Assembly (NCBI GenBank): GCA_005406025.1
Contig: BGZK01000073.1
Location: forward strand, 186,001-250,000
DNA from: Eumeta japonica
Lineage: Eukaryota > Arthropoda > Insecta > Lepidoptera > Psychidae
Reading direction: 5' to 3'
Length of the DNA stretch: 64,000 nucleotides
The notes under the pieces were generated by a model that searched no databases, was not told the DNA's origin, and saw only the letters and a list, made by a program, of their open reading frames with translations. The first letter of the stretch is position 1; each line of letters opens with the position of its first letter. Of this stretch, positions 26,224-38,560 are shown one piece after another. The translations under genes were made by a program, and so were the position numbers.

Positions 26224-26942
26224 TCCTACTGATATTACAAATGTGACAGTTTGTATGTTTGTTAGTCAATCATGCATTAACGGATGAACAGAATTAGCTA
26301 AAACATCACAGTAATATAGTTTAGACATCAGAATAATATGTAGGCTATAATTTATAAAGATACTAACTTATGCTCGTGACTTCGCTTTCGTAACCATAGA
26401 ACGAATTGTCTACTTGTGGCTATTAGTTATCGGTAACGATAATATTCAAGAGAGGTTAAATTTCAACATCAATTCGGAGTCGTCATCACGAAAAAGATCG
26501 GGATCGGGATCAACAGTGTGAGATCGTTTCATAATAAAAAAAAATAACTGCATTACGTGTGTTCACGGTTAAAGAATATGGATTCAACTGGTGTAAAATA
26601 GAGGACAGGATCGTCATCGGGATTGTGGTTGACGACGTTATCGATCGATATAAAAGATTAGAGAGAAGTCGTCGTGTGTCCACGCGTGCGCAGTCGCAGG
26701 TGAATGATATATGTTTTGAACAGAATCTAAATCCTGATCTCTCTGTCCGTCTGTTGTAGTGAATTGGGTTGGCTAAATAGACGAACTTCAAATATCGGGA
26801 TCGCTATCGATCCAATCGGGATTAAAAGCGGAGCCGGGTACTGAAATCGAGAGAAGCTACAACATCGGGATCGCGGCCGATAGGGTGAAGATGAAAGGAT
26901 TCATCGGATGCCCGCGCGGGCGGAAGCGCGGGCGAAAGCTAG
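26224..26942 (+). mobile_element. non-autonomous Helitron, 719 bp, both ends visible
   Basis: It starts TC (26224-26225, after host A) with CCTACTGATATTACAAATGTG, the same start as the 6.7 kb Helitron. It ends CTAG (26939-26942) before T, with a GC hairpin GCCCGCG...GCGGGC just upstream (26909-26933). Internally, 26480-26880 is made of degenerate GATCGGGATC-type words, then GATGAAAGGATTCATCGG. There is no coding capacity; it would be mobilised by a RepHel in trans. Confidence 0.85.
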
Positions 26943-28333
26943 TTTAAAATAAAAACAAACTTATGCCGATGCCGACGTAACCGAATCGGGGGCAGGTTGA
27001 CGTCCGTCCGCCTTTGACCCGGCAAGTTTACGGTTCGGTCCCCAGACGGTGCTCCGTATCCGACGACAAAGTTTTTTTTGGTTGTGCCGGTGGTGGTGAT
27101 ATGTTTTACGCGTACCCAAAGGCTGTATATACATCCTTGTGTTGATTAATTATTCACGATTTTATCCCTTGGACATTCCTCGTATCCGAAACTGTTTATC
27201 GTCGCGATCGATTTACGTTTGTTATAAATAGGTTTTTGTTCGGAGGGTTTATTTACGTTCGCTTTCCGCGTTGACATCACGCCCGCTTCGTGTACCCCTC
27301 TCCGTCATTAAGGATTCATGGCACCCTACGCTCCGATAAATTGAGTATTTTAATAACACTTGATTCCAAACAAACCGGTTGAACGCAATGAACGTTTCTT
27401 CCACAGTCTAAAAGTGGATTTTTTTTTTGATGCACTTTTGTTAAAAAGTTGTTACCAAAGTGAATTTTGACTCAGAGCTTGTTTGTAAAGTGTTTTTTTT
27501 TATTAAAAGGGTATTCACAAGGGGGACGTCGAAGAGGCATTAGTACCTTTTAAAACGAACTTTACTAATAATAGTGTATGTAAAAACGAAATTGAATTGA
27601 CGTTGTTAAAGTTTCGTACATCCTACGAAGCGACGGCACCCTCATAGGATCTATCTCGTGTTTTTTTTTTCGCCCCTTATTTATTCTATTTAACACATAT
27701 ATATTTTAATTACATTGCTATTTTGAAAAATATCTGTATTACAATTTCGCATTAATAAATTTTACGTACGATTTTTCCCTACCACCTAAGAACTTAGTTT
27801 CTAAATTATTCCTTGTATGTACAAGTATTTCTTTAGTTTTCAATATATAATACATTATTCCTCATTAGCTCTTCTTTGTCTTTTACATTTGCAATTATTT
27901 TTGCACTTCATCTACTATTTAGATTTACTATTTCGTGTTTGTCTTGTCTGTCCATCACTCCCTCTCTTAATCTATGAACCGAAAGAAATGCGATCCTGTA
28001 AATATATAGATAACTTTGAGGGGACAATTAGAAACTCGAACAAATATAAGTTTGGCCAAATACATCACGTGTCATATCAAATGAACGAGTTTGTATGAGA
28101 AATACAGATATATTCATTTTATTATTTTAAAATGCATAGCTTAAAATATGTTAAAGAATCTATGCGAAAATCGAGCATCTTCCCTTTATTTCTGAAAGTA
28201 CCGAACGTACAATTTCGAAAAAAATATGTGTAATTTAGGGCCTCACTCACAAGAAAATGTAAACGAAAATATTTTGTCTTTAAATTCTCACGGGAAAGAT
28301 AACAAAAAAAAATGTGAATAGAAATATAAACTC
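26943..28333. other. intron 2, nothing recognised
   Basis: Unique-looking sequence with mixed composition at 26990-27310 and AT-rich beyond. No coding or repeat signal I can support. Confidence 0.35.
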
Positions 28334-29235
28334 AGGTAGAGACTATAGATTTCCACATGCGATCTTTGCATATCCCACTTCCTTCATTGATATTCATAAA
28401 TTGTTTTATGTATGCTCGTCGGTTTCTGGCGCTTAAAAGTTGGCCCTTTTTAGAGTTCCGTACCCAAAGGGTAAAAAACGGGACCCTATTACTGAGACTC
28501 CGCTGTTCGTCCGTCTGTCATCAGGCTGTATCTCATGAACCGTGATAGTCAGATAGTTGAAATTTTCACAGATGATGTATTACTGTTGCTGCTATAACAA
28601 CAAGTACTAAAACACAGAATAAAATAAATATTTAAGGGGGCTACCATACAACAAACGTGATTTTTTTTGCTCGTTTTCGCTCAATGTTGACAACGGCAAC
28701 AGGTAGACACTTGTTCAGTCACTATTTACAGATCTGATTCCAATTTAATACTTAATTAGTATTTTTGAACCAGATTTCTAAATAGTGATTAAAAAACTTT
28801 GTAAATAAATAACTTTGATGAAAGAACTTTTGCAAGACTGCTGCAAGGCTAGTGTAGGTATTTCAGTTATAAAATAAATGATGTGTGTTAATATTAAATA
28901 AAGGATTACTGAAACCTTAAAGAGACCTTTGTTTTAAATTTACACTCCTCCAGCTTTCCACATTGTAATGTTATGGATTTTATTTTGCAATCAAAATACC
29001 ATAACTATGACTAGATTGTCGTGATGGGTATACTTTTACTCATATACCTACAGGTTTGTACGGAACCTTCGGTGCGCTAGTCCGACTCGCACTTGGCCGG
29101 TTTTTTTTAATACGCCACCAATAAGGTCTGCATAGGATTTTCTAGGGCGACCCTAGCCGACCTTTTTACGACACACATTTGCTCTATAGTTTTGCTTCGT
29201 CAGCCTATTTTCATTCATCCTTTCCACGCGAGTGA
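28334..29235 (+). repeat. duplicated segment, copy 1, split by an insertion
   Basis: Left half 28334-28450 (GACTATAGATTTCCACATGC ... AAAAGTTGGCCC) and right half 29101-29235 (AATACGCC...AGGATTTTCTAGGGCGACCC) match, with divergence, the continuous sequence at 29505-29757. The repeat at 28451-29100 sits exactly at the break. The family of the host repeat is unknown to me. Confidence 0.7.
28451..29100 (+). mobile_element. lepidopteran dispersed repeat with GTTCCGTAC inverted ends
   Basis: It begins AGAGTTCCGTACCCAAAGGG and ends GTACGGAACCTTCGGTGCGC...CGACTCGCACTTGGCCGG followed by T8. GTTCCGTAC at 28455 is inverted at 29058. The phrase CTGTATCTCATGAACCGTGA is characteristic of a repeat seen widely in moth introns; I know it by sight but not its formal class. 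Its limits are set by the empty copy at 29505-29757. Confidence 0.72.
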
Positions 29236-29504
29236 AGGTAAAATGTGTACAAAATGTTTTTGTTAATATCACCGAGGATTAATACGATAATATTGTACTT
29301 AACCCTCCCTACGCAAATCCGATTTGCAATTAAATTTTTTTATGACTTCACAAGAATCTGTTTCTAGTTGTTCATATCAGAGTGTAGTTTACTTTAACAA
29401 TCCGAATTTCCGACAATTAGTGCATAGTACTATGTTCTTGTTCAAATAGTTTAGAATTTAATATAATGATAATAATATAAACTGACACCTATTTCCCAGA
29501 AGGA

Positions 29505-29757
29505 TAGCCAGTGACTATAGGTTTTCAAATGGTGCGGTCTTTGCATATCTCTCTTGTTTCGCTGATAATCTTCAATGTTTTCATGCACACTCGTTGGTTT
29601 CGAGTGTTTAAAATTTGGCCCTGTTTTAATATGCCTCCAATTTGGTCTGCTTAGGATTTTCTAAGGCGATCCTTGCCGACCTTACCATCACACGTTCGCT
29701 CTATAGATTTATGTCGTTGTCTATTGTCATTTCTATTCAACATCAATCCACGCATAT
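29505..29757 (+). repeat. duplicated segment, copy 2 (uninterrupted)
   Basis: It reads continuously through GGCCCTGTTTTAATATGCC at 29618-29636, the position that is split in copy 1 by 650 bp. It therefore represents the pre-insertion state. Confidence 0.7.
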
Positions 29758-30818
29758 TATTGACATACGCATAAGCTATTTACAAGGTGTAAGTGTATGC
29801 TATAGAACTGCGTCTTATCGCCATAAGCGATTTATCGGATATAAACGTGTGTAAGCTTAGAAGACGGGCACGTCCGCCTCGACCGTCTGTCGCGAACAAA
29901 CGAATGCCATAATACGTGGAGGCTGTATTGGAACAGAAACCTTCCATCTTTCTGGTTTCTCTGATATTCAGGTTCTCGAAATGTTTTTATACGAACTCAT
30001 CGCAATTTTACGATCTTCACCAGCGGATAGATATGCGTATACGGGCGATTCCTCGAAAGCCTTATCGATGAAAAAGTCGTTTTTTTTTTTTAATCGAACT
30101 TTGATTAAAGCCTGTTAGACACCAGAGCAGTTGCAGCTCAGCGGCACAGCGGCGACTCCTTGGAACTAGAAGCACCATTGTCGTGCCTCGGTGTACTGTA
30201 TACAACATAAAACAATATGAATCGACAGACATTCATCTCGATTCAAAAGTCTCGTTTGAGAATGAAAAGTTATGAATATTTTAAGTTACCTGTTGGACAG
30301 AAGGGATCATGGATAACACTGATGTCACATATTTCAGTAGTACACTCCCACCATGAGTATACACGTGCTTTGTTTCATACATTTCATTTGCAAAGGGATG
30401 GTAAAAGAATGTTTCGCTTTTTGAGTCAGATTTTTATCATCCCATTGCTCGGGTACACACTCCTATTGCCTTCTCATTTGAGACCAACGAGAAGGAATCT
30501 TTGATAGCTTAGCATTTCGCTGTCTTTTTTAATGTTATTTATTTATCGGCCTTAATTTACTGTCAATTAATCGTCGCTATTGTATACAGTGACACTTAAT
30601 AGCAGAAATCAATGAAATAAAACTGTATGATGTAACGAAACGCTAAGGCGGATCACACACATGTAGGTATGTGAATTCATGAAAAAATTATGAATTCATT
30701 GAGTAACACTTTCAATGTGTCACCTGTATGTCCATAGCGTGCATCACGGATATTGCTTTGTCCATAAGTGATTACAGACTATTTCGTTTAGTCGAGCGTG
30801 ACCTACGTAACGGTTTTT
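29758..30818. other. intron 2, nothing recognised
   Basis: Mixed composition. The 95-codon ORF at 30217-30504 shows no domain or motif and I treat it as random. Confidence 0.35.
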
Positions 30819-31128
30819 TTTAGGGTACCATGCCTCGAAAGGAAAAGGAACCCTTCAATGTCTGTCTGTCCGTCTATCTGCTCTGTCAAAATGTTTTTTT
30901 TTCAGGAACGCGTGGTTGTATATCGATTATATAAAATATTTTTTACTATTACAAATCAATATCTATAATTGGAGCATCGACCGCGATGTACGGGAGAAAT
31001 TTTTTAACTACCGCTATGAAAATTTAAGATTATCAATAGTTTGGACATTTAAAAAGAAAACAATTCAGTTTGTACGGAACCCTTACAATGCGAGTCTTAT
31101 TCGTACTTTTCTGGGGCTTTTTTTTCAG
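30819..31128 (+). mobile_element. related GTACGGAACC repeat, about 310 bp
   Basis: It begins TAGGGTACCATGCCTCGAAA after a T run, with GTCTGTCTGTCCGTCT near 30861. It ends TTTGTACGGAACCC...CTTATTCGTACTTTTCTGG plus T8. The two ends resemble the family at 28451-29100 (TACGGAACC, then a pyrimidine tail), but the middle differs. Confidence 0.55.
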
Positions 31129-31301
31129 TAAATTAAACATCTTTTATCTCCAGATCAAGATAATGTTAACTTCACTAAATCCAAAACTCGCCGAGAAACG
31201 GAATGCGGTCGTAGAACTCGGGGAATTAAATCTGATTTATAAATAAAGTTCTTTTTAATTTTAATTTCTCTTGTCCTTCTGTTTTATTTTGTTTTCTTGC
31301 T

Positions 31302-31556
31302 GCCTGATTGGAGCAGTCGGTAGTTACTCTACCTGCTGCGCTGTAGACTTGGGATTCGATTTCCGCACAAAACAAACATTTATTTAATTAAAAATTAGTG
31401 TTTGTCTTCAATTTGGGTATTTTATATACCATGTGTATATATTAACAAAAAAAAAAAGGTATGTATATAATACCCATAATGCTAGCCTCGTTTTGCTTAG
31501 TTTGGGATCAAATGGTGCTGTGTATGTATCGGAAAGATATTATTATTATTATTACC
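31302..31556 (+). mobile_element. lepidopteran tRNA-derived SINE
   Basis: The tRNA-like head has GGAGCAGTCGGTAGT (A-box region, 31310) and GGGATTCGATTTCC (B box, 31351-31364), then a tail with ATTTGGGTATTTTATATACC and CGTTTTGCTTAGTTTGGGAT, phrases typical of a common moth SINE. It ends in an (ATT)n tract (31540-31552). Transcribed by pol III and mobilised by a LINE in trans when active. Confidence 0.75.
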
Positions 31557-32308
31557 CATAAAATGGCCAGGGTGTTTGTTACACCGTAGTAAAATTTCCT
31601 ATTATTTTTTAGAAACGTTAAATTCAAAAGGCTCGATCGTCACATAGTCATATTGTCATATCATATTATATTTATTAATTATATTGTAGTTTATAGTAAC
31701 ATAAAATAACTTTTCTATGTCAACCTCGACACCGGATCTACTCCATCATGAAAAGTAGAGATAAGAAAAATGGCCACGAACTTGTGTATCTACTATTTTA
31801 CGTGATTTTTTGATGTTCCGATGAGATGGCTGTCACCAAATTTAACAACTTTTATGAAGCGAAATGGTAAAGCTGTGGCCAAATTCAAAATTATGTTTAT
31901 ATCATAGGATACAGTAAAATTTGAAATGCGTCATTGTTATACGAACTGATAACTGAATGCAGTTTTACCTCAAGAAGCTTGAGGGTAGCTCTTTTCTAAT
32001 TAAATTATATACAATCAAAATCAAAAACAAAACTAATACAAAAAGAAATGCTATGAGAAATCGAGCTGGTTATGTCCGTGGATAGATAGATATCCAGGAC
32101 AGATGTCCTCAAAATAATGGCATACTTGCTATATCCTTTCTGACCAAGTAATTGTTTATCGATGATCTTAAATTTATTCGAGCGTAAGTCTTGTATATCT
32201 ACAGGTATATCAAATAAGTTTCTAACTGTGTGTGATCGGCTGACACAATTTATTTTTATTCCTAGTATTGACCCTAGTATTGATCGCGATTTTTCTTAAA
32301 CGTTATTA

Positions 32309-32377
<69 letters not shown>

Positions 32378-34120
32378 TTAACATATATAAACTTTAGTAC
32401 GAAGAACGGGACGTATTATAAAGGTGCAAAGGGTCGAACCGGAGATAATATTTCTATTTATTTAGTTATCGCCTTAGATGGCGAGGCATGCGCTGAAGCT
32501 ATTGCGATGTTCTGTTGGAATCGAAGGCATAGTTACTTCGTCCCTTATCATATCGTCTGTAAGATAAAACTGACGAATAAATACAAAAGGTCAAGTTGTA
32601 TCGCCGCCAAAAAAAATACTTGCTAATTGTTATACCACACGGTAAACTGTTTTAAATACATTTTTACAAATTTTTATTATCATATAAATCTATAATTTCT
32701 GTCTGAACGTATGTTTTTCGTTAATTTTGTGATATATATTCGTTTTGTGACTCATTTAGCCCCGATTCTACCATTTTTTTTTTTCAATTTCTGTCTGTCC
32801 CGCTGTGTATCCTTTTATAAGTTAATATCGGTTTGGTCACATGGTGATAGCACAAATTATGGGCTATGTAATTATGATGTCGACACACCGTATGGTGACC
32901 ATAAAAAAAATTAATAATTATTCTTGTACTTATTTCGTAGCCACATTTATTTCTATATGGTTGTGTGGGTGGGGCAGAGTTGGCGGTGGGAAAGTGAGAA
33001 TGAGGGAGGTATGTATGTGTATGAGTGTGTGGGTTTGTGGGCAACACTACGGGCACATCAAATCACACGAAAAATATCTTTATTTCGTACGTAATAGAAA
33101 TTACACTTGAAATACGTCATTACCTATTGTATTCTTTCCGACATTAACATTACCACTCATTCCGAATGCTGATTCACCTTAAGAACAATGGGCAAGAAAC
33201 TCAAGGTTTGTTCTTTTTTATTCAAAGATACAGATATACTGAATAGTTAGTACAACACTTGAAAATGACATGAAATAAGCTGATAGCCGAGCACTTAAAT
33301 CCCAGGGGTCTCTTAAGATATTCAGATACTACTTAATAACTCTTGCCATAAAACTTTTTTTAATGAAAGTTTTATTTTTATATAAAAATTAACGAAATGC
33401 TAAATTTTGAATTTCAGCTGAAATCTTAGTATAAAAATGCACACATTGCCCCTTAATAATTTTCTAATTTTGCTGAGTCAGGTTTTATGAGCATTAAGGT
33501 CATTATTATGTCCAATGTTAATGCAATGGATGTGTCTCAATTTTTAGGATTCTTTATTTTTCTTCACATTTACCTGGTTTTCGTATAATTATTTATTGTG
33601 ACGGTAGAGTTAAAATATTAATTTGTTTATTTTTTTATCTTAAATATGCATTTGGTCTCGTAATGGCCCGAATAGTCCGCCTCTGCAGCATAGAAATAGT
33701 GTTAATATGTTTCATATTTGAATCATTAAAAATAAATCATTGATAAATTTTAATTTAACCGACTAATGGCTAGTATGAAGATAAATCTGTGTATGCACAT
33801 ATTAAAAAAATAATAATTGTGGGGAATTGACGATACACACATGCTGATTGTTAATAGAAAAATTGGCAGGAAAGAGTCGGTAACGCATGCTTACGTTTCA
33901 TAGTCTAACTGAAAAAAAAGAATATATATATTGAGGCTTATAAGGCTTAAATTTGTAACAAGTTTAATTGTAATTTTAAAAAAATCAGCGAAGAGTCTGT
34001 CGGGACCGTGCTCAGTGTAGGTTTCCGAAGCCGTTACTACAAAGAAATGTACTACAGATGAAAAAAACTATGTTGTTAAACTTTTTTCCATGTTTCCAGC
34101 ACATAATTAATATAAACATT
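31557..34120. other. intron 2, mostly nothing recognised
   Basis: AT-rich sequence with one long TA microsatellite (32312-32375, listed separately). Short ORFs at 32711-33110 are low-complexity. Confidence 0.35.
32312..32375. repeat. (TA)n microsatellite, about 64 bp
   Basis: Perfect alternating TA. Confidence 0.97.
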
Positions 34121-34400
34121 TTAGTCACCTATAACCTATCACCATACAAGAAGGTATGTCCACTATTACTCTGAAACTAGGGTAAGCTAAAAAGCTTGGA
34201 TAAAAAAACCAGCAAAAGAAAACATCTTCATGGCACTTATGTCCTTTTGTTGACAAGCGCAATTTTTAGATAAGAATAGTTGACTAAAGTGACTATATTT
34301 TAGTCACCTATAACTTTAAAAACAAGTAAGTTTTAGTACTATTACTTTTAAAATAGTGTGAACTAAAAAGCACCAGTAAAAGAGCGTATCTTAATTGCAC
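34100..34400. repeat. imperfect direct repeat, about 110 bp x 2
   Basis: TTTTAGTCACCTATAAC occurs near 34120 and again near 34298. Each is followed by a related series (ACTATTACT, AAGCTAAAAAG / AACTAAAAAGC, CAGCAAAAGA / CAGTAAAAGA, ATCTT, GCACT). Offset is about 178 bases. Confidence 0.65.
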
Positions 34401-36448
34401 TACGTCACGTCCGTGAAGCTAGCCTCAACAACCCGGCCCAATGAGTAAAAAATAGCCGAGGGCTTAGTGCTCTTATGTGCTAATTATTTGCTCTAATTAG
34501 AATTTTGTTGCTCATTTACAAACCGAAATATTGCTGACAATGCTAACTTTTTTGGCAGTTAGCCTTGTCATATAATTTTTGACTATAAAAATATGTAAAA
34601 ACAGCTAGAAAATTAGTTGCTCTATTCAAAGTATGCCCAAGTGCAGAATATTTGCAAAAAAGTTCTGCCGAGAGGAAATGATCGTAAAATGTTCATTGCA
34701 ATGGTTTGTAACTCGGGCAGTTTAAACGGTAAATAGAAATAATTTAAAGTTTCTTTTTTGTCAGAGCATAAAGTATTTTGTAAAGTGCAACTAAAATGTT
34801 AAGGGTGCAGCAGTTTCCAAAATGATAAACCAAAAAAAAAATGTGCTGAGTACGCAGCACGACAGCCGTTAGCAGATTTTATTGACTAACTAGAAATCTT
34901 AATAGACTTGGGCTGGTTCATTGGAATGACTTGCTCCTTATTCGACACAGTGGAATTCTAGAAATTCCGACTAAGGTGCAGATGTATGGTATTTCACGGG
35001 TCGAGCCGGCTCATTTTCGTGCTGCATTCAAGTAGACCACAGCATGATTCTGTGGCAGAGTATTCAGTACCCTATTACAGAACATAATACTACCTATAGC
35101 AATAATATACCCATACTATCACTACTTATACCACATGCTCAATATGGTAAAATTATACTCTTCCGTTCTTTTTCACTCTAATTCTAAATTGCATGCTCTT
35201 CTGACTTTGGAAATGTCACATGTATCGCGAAATCTTCGACTTTTTGGGGTAATAAAGAAATCACGTAATACCATATTCGGACTGTGTACAAGACGGGACT
35301 CAAACTTCATTTTTTCAGAACCCAAAAATGATTTTATATCTTGTTCATCATATGCAGAAAAGCATTGTCAGGATGCCATTTTTCTGCCATCTGTATCCTA
35401 CTTTCGAAAACAGTAGACATAAGACAAAACACTAATGTATTGCTCGGTATTAATTCGTTTTTGTTTTTTCAAGATGGATCATGCAAACTGGACCTGTTTG
35501 CAAAAAAAAAAATGTAATCAATTTTTATTGACGCTTCTCGCTCTCGCTTCAATTTTATTGGTTTGCTCTCACCTTCCAACACTCATTCCCAAAACTTTTG
35601 TCCTGTATCTGGATCGTAAAATTTGAAGTTCGTATTTCTTCCCCTGTCGTGTCGCCGCAACCAGCATTTGACCGTCCGTGATTGCTCTTTGACCATATTT
35701 TTTTTTGTACCAATCTCACGATCTTGTTTCGCTGTGGGGGTAATTTTCGGGTCTGGTGACTTGACTCACGTGAGAGAAAAATTGGCGAATTCATTACTTA
35801 ATGAATACAGTAATCTGTATTCTCATAAACCTCTTATAATACGTATTACGTGCCTCTATACGTAATTACGTATCGTACGAGACATTTGAGAATGCCAACA
35901 TTCGAAATTCAAATATTTGTAACCAGCCAGAAGTGTAAAACTGTCAGTACATTCTACTACATAATTCGAAAACTAATGAATTGGCCCGACGTGGTCCTAG
36001 ATTCAACATTAAAAATCAGATTTGAAACTTTTCGACCACTCTCCGATCACCGCGCTGAAAGAACACGTACACAAACAGATAAATCCTTCCCTATCATAAC
36101 ATTAGAATGTTGTTATTCTAGAACTGCATGCGCACCCGCCGTTTCGTAACGGAAAATTCTCCCCTTTGGCCATCGATCACGCGCGATAAGCGCGCCGGGC
36201 GGACGGATCTTCCGTTTTATATTTAAACGCGCCCGCAGCGCGCGCCGGGTCGGACGTGAAAGTCCACACGCACCAGCCCCAGAGAATTTCTCATGGCGGA
36301 CGCCCGCAGCCTATTGTGAATGTTTTCTCTGATGCATAATGCATTGATCTATGGCGGGAAATGAATCTTTGTTTCTATGGTAATCCTCTCGGAGGTGGCT
36401 CGTGTCGTGTTCTGTTTTTATCAGTTTGTATTGTACACGTTTTTTAAC
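34401..36448. other. intron 2, nothing firm; CpG-rich patch 36170-36300
   Basis: No supported gene; ORFs at 35135-36149 have no recognisable domain. The patch at 36170-36300 is CpG-rich (GCGCGCCGGGCGGACGGA, TTTAAACGCGCCCGCAGCGC) beside TATATTTAAA. It could be regulatory DNA. Confidence 0.35.
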
Positions 36449-37786
36449 TTCCCGCTGTGAAAATTGAAAAGTTTTCATTAAATTGGGAAGTTACCGTTTT
36501 CGGTCCGATTTTCGAAAATCGAGTTTTCATCAGATCTCAAAAGTTTTCCTAGTGATATCTGTATATTTATCTTCTGCTGCGTGTGTGCGCGTGCGCTTTC
36601 TTTCAAACTGTTACGTAAAAAATTGTTCATTTGTTTAAGAGATATCGTTGGAAAAAAATTTTTCGAAAACTTGTTTTTTTAGAATATTTCTTAAACTACT
36701 CTACCGATAAATTTCAATACCTAATTGCTGATGGCTCCTCAGCTTAAAAAAACAATGTCGATCGTTGCGAACAACATCAAAATCAGTCGGTTCGTTCGAG
36801 AGATATCATTAACGGTAAATTCTAAAAAAAAAAATGGTTCTTCAAAAGAGCAACCGAGGTTCTTGATGGATTGAAGTTTGGTAGTCAATTATCTTTTTCT
36901 GTCTTAAAAGCTACGTCGGGTTCCGTAAAGCAGATCAACGCAGAATAACTCATTCGAAAGTTGTGGGAAAATTTAAAAAAGAGCTAAAATTTAAAAAAGA
37001 GCAATTGTTTATATATAAATTTTTGAACTTGGAGAGCTTAGAACGTATCAGAACTATATTTTTGAGTCAGAGAGCTTATAAAACACTAAAATCGACCTTT
37101 AGAGCGCGATGAGCTCAATAATTTATTGTTCCTTAATTTTTTAACACTTTGAATTTGAAAGTACAAGACCGTGGAAAAAGGTTTTTCGTATTGGATATAC
37201 GAATTCAAGATATGTAATTCATTATATTTTATTTACATTTAATTTATTTATATATATACAGGATGTTTGACGCATCTTTTGCCAAAATGAAAGAGGGCAT
37301 CGGAGGGGCCTTTTGCTATCTCCTCAACCTCCGAAAGACATTTTTGGTCCCACGGAATTTTTTAATTTTTATGCGAGAAATTACAAAAGTCTACTTTAAA
37401 ATTTGATTTAAAAAAAAGTAAGTGCTATAGCTGCATTTTTTTTTAATAATTTCAATTTGTAATGATATACAATTCTACCAAAATCAACATTTCTCGTCAG
37501 AAACATCTATATTTTTTTTTATTGTCACACAAAGTTGGGTGACGTTGAAAAAATTAACTGAAACCCCAACTTTAAACTTAAATTAAAAAAAAAACTAAAC
37601 ATTATCATGTTCTTCTAATTTTTTAAAAACATCTCTGAACTGTCCTCTTTTTAACGGTATGCAATATGCTATGAAAAGTTCCAAATAATACCACTAAATT
37701 TAGCGCGGCCGCGGGGCGCACTCTTGTTCGTAGAATAAAGTCGAGGAAAGTTTTTTTCGTATTATACTTACAAATGCAAGATAATT
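36449..37786. repeat. probable old repeat starting AACTTCCCGC
   Basis: AACTTCCC (36449) is inverted as GGGAAGTT (36485). AGAGATATC phrases recur near 36640 and 36800, each in a TCGTTCGAGAGATATC-like context, and GAGAGCTTA phrases recur near 37035 and 37070. This looks like a decayed transposon without surviving coding sequence. Class unknown. Confidence 0.3.
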
Positions 37787-38236
37787 TTGACGTGACAACG
37801 TCTTAAATTAGGTTGCGGCTGGGAGTCACTTTGAAAAGTGTAACGCTCGGTAACGTAACGATGAGTCAGTGAACGAGAGAGGCCCGCCGAATGCCTTGCG
37901 TCTCCACCCAACTATGATCGGTCTGCCGCGCGCAGCACTAGAGAATTAGTGCATAGCTTGCAAATGTATTGCAAGTTATTGTATGTATATTTATAAATAC
38001 TATGTATGTGTAAAGGTAAAATAAAATTTTGTTAATATGAAATTCAGTGCGAGATTCTTTGTATAAATTAATGTTTTAAATATAATTCTTTGTATAAATA
38101 AATGTTTTAAATTGTTACTATTATTTCATCCTTCTTCCTACTATACGAATGAATATTCATTAAAATGATTTTACCATTCAAATCGTTGTCACGTAAACTT
38201 TCCCGTATACCGACTTTACAGGCAACCAAATTTTTT
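37787..38236 (+). mobile_element. repeat element of about 450 bp, copy 2
   Basis: Same element and orientation as 23718-24188. It differs mainly by 1-2 base deletions in short runs (for example GAAAAGTG for GAAAAAGTG, GCGCGC for GCGCGCGC, TTTATAAATAC for TTTGTATATAAATACG) and few substitutions. The flanking bases differ, so these are separate insertions. Confidence 0.72.
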
Positions 38237-38262
38237 GGTTTTAATTATATTTTATTAAAGAT

Positions 38263-38290
<28 letters not shown>
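38263..38290. repeat. (TA)n microsatellite, short
   Basis: About 13 TA units between the copy-2 repeat and a mariner fragment. Confidence 0.9.
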
Positions 38291-38293
<3 letters not shown>

Positions 38294-38560
38294 GCCATTT
38301 TGTTCAACAACTTGCTGCCATTGTTTATATAGTGACATAATTCCAGTGTTGTAGAAATTTTCGGAACCCTCATCAAAGAATTGCGATTAGTAGTTTTGAC
38401 AATCTACTCTTGATGTTAACCTAACACTACCTAAAAAATTCTGAAGAGATCAAAACAGGCGAAAATCTGAGGGTGCAAGGTCAGGGCTATATGGTGGATG
38501 CATTAACACATCCCAACCAAACTTTCTCAATATTTGCTGAGTGGCTATTGTGACTTTTTC
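38291..38560 (-). pseudogene. mariner transposase C-terminal fragment
   Basis: On the minus strand: LRKFGWDVLMHPPYSPDLAP SDF (about 38525-38455), a frame change, then FFDEGSENFYNTGIMSLYKQ and WQQVVEQNGINI (about 38390-38290). This is the third-Asp region and C-terminus of a mariner transposase, with that Asp kept. The upstream two-thirds is missing. Confidence 0.75.

Noticed and set aside
30217..30504. 95-codon ORF
   Set aside because: No recognisable domain, no splice signals, ordinary for chance.
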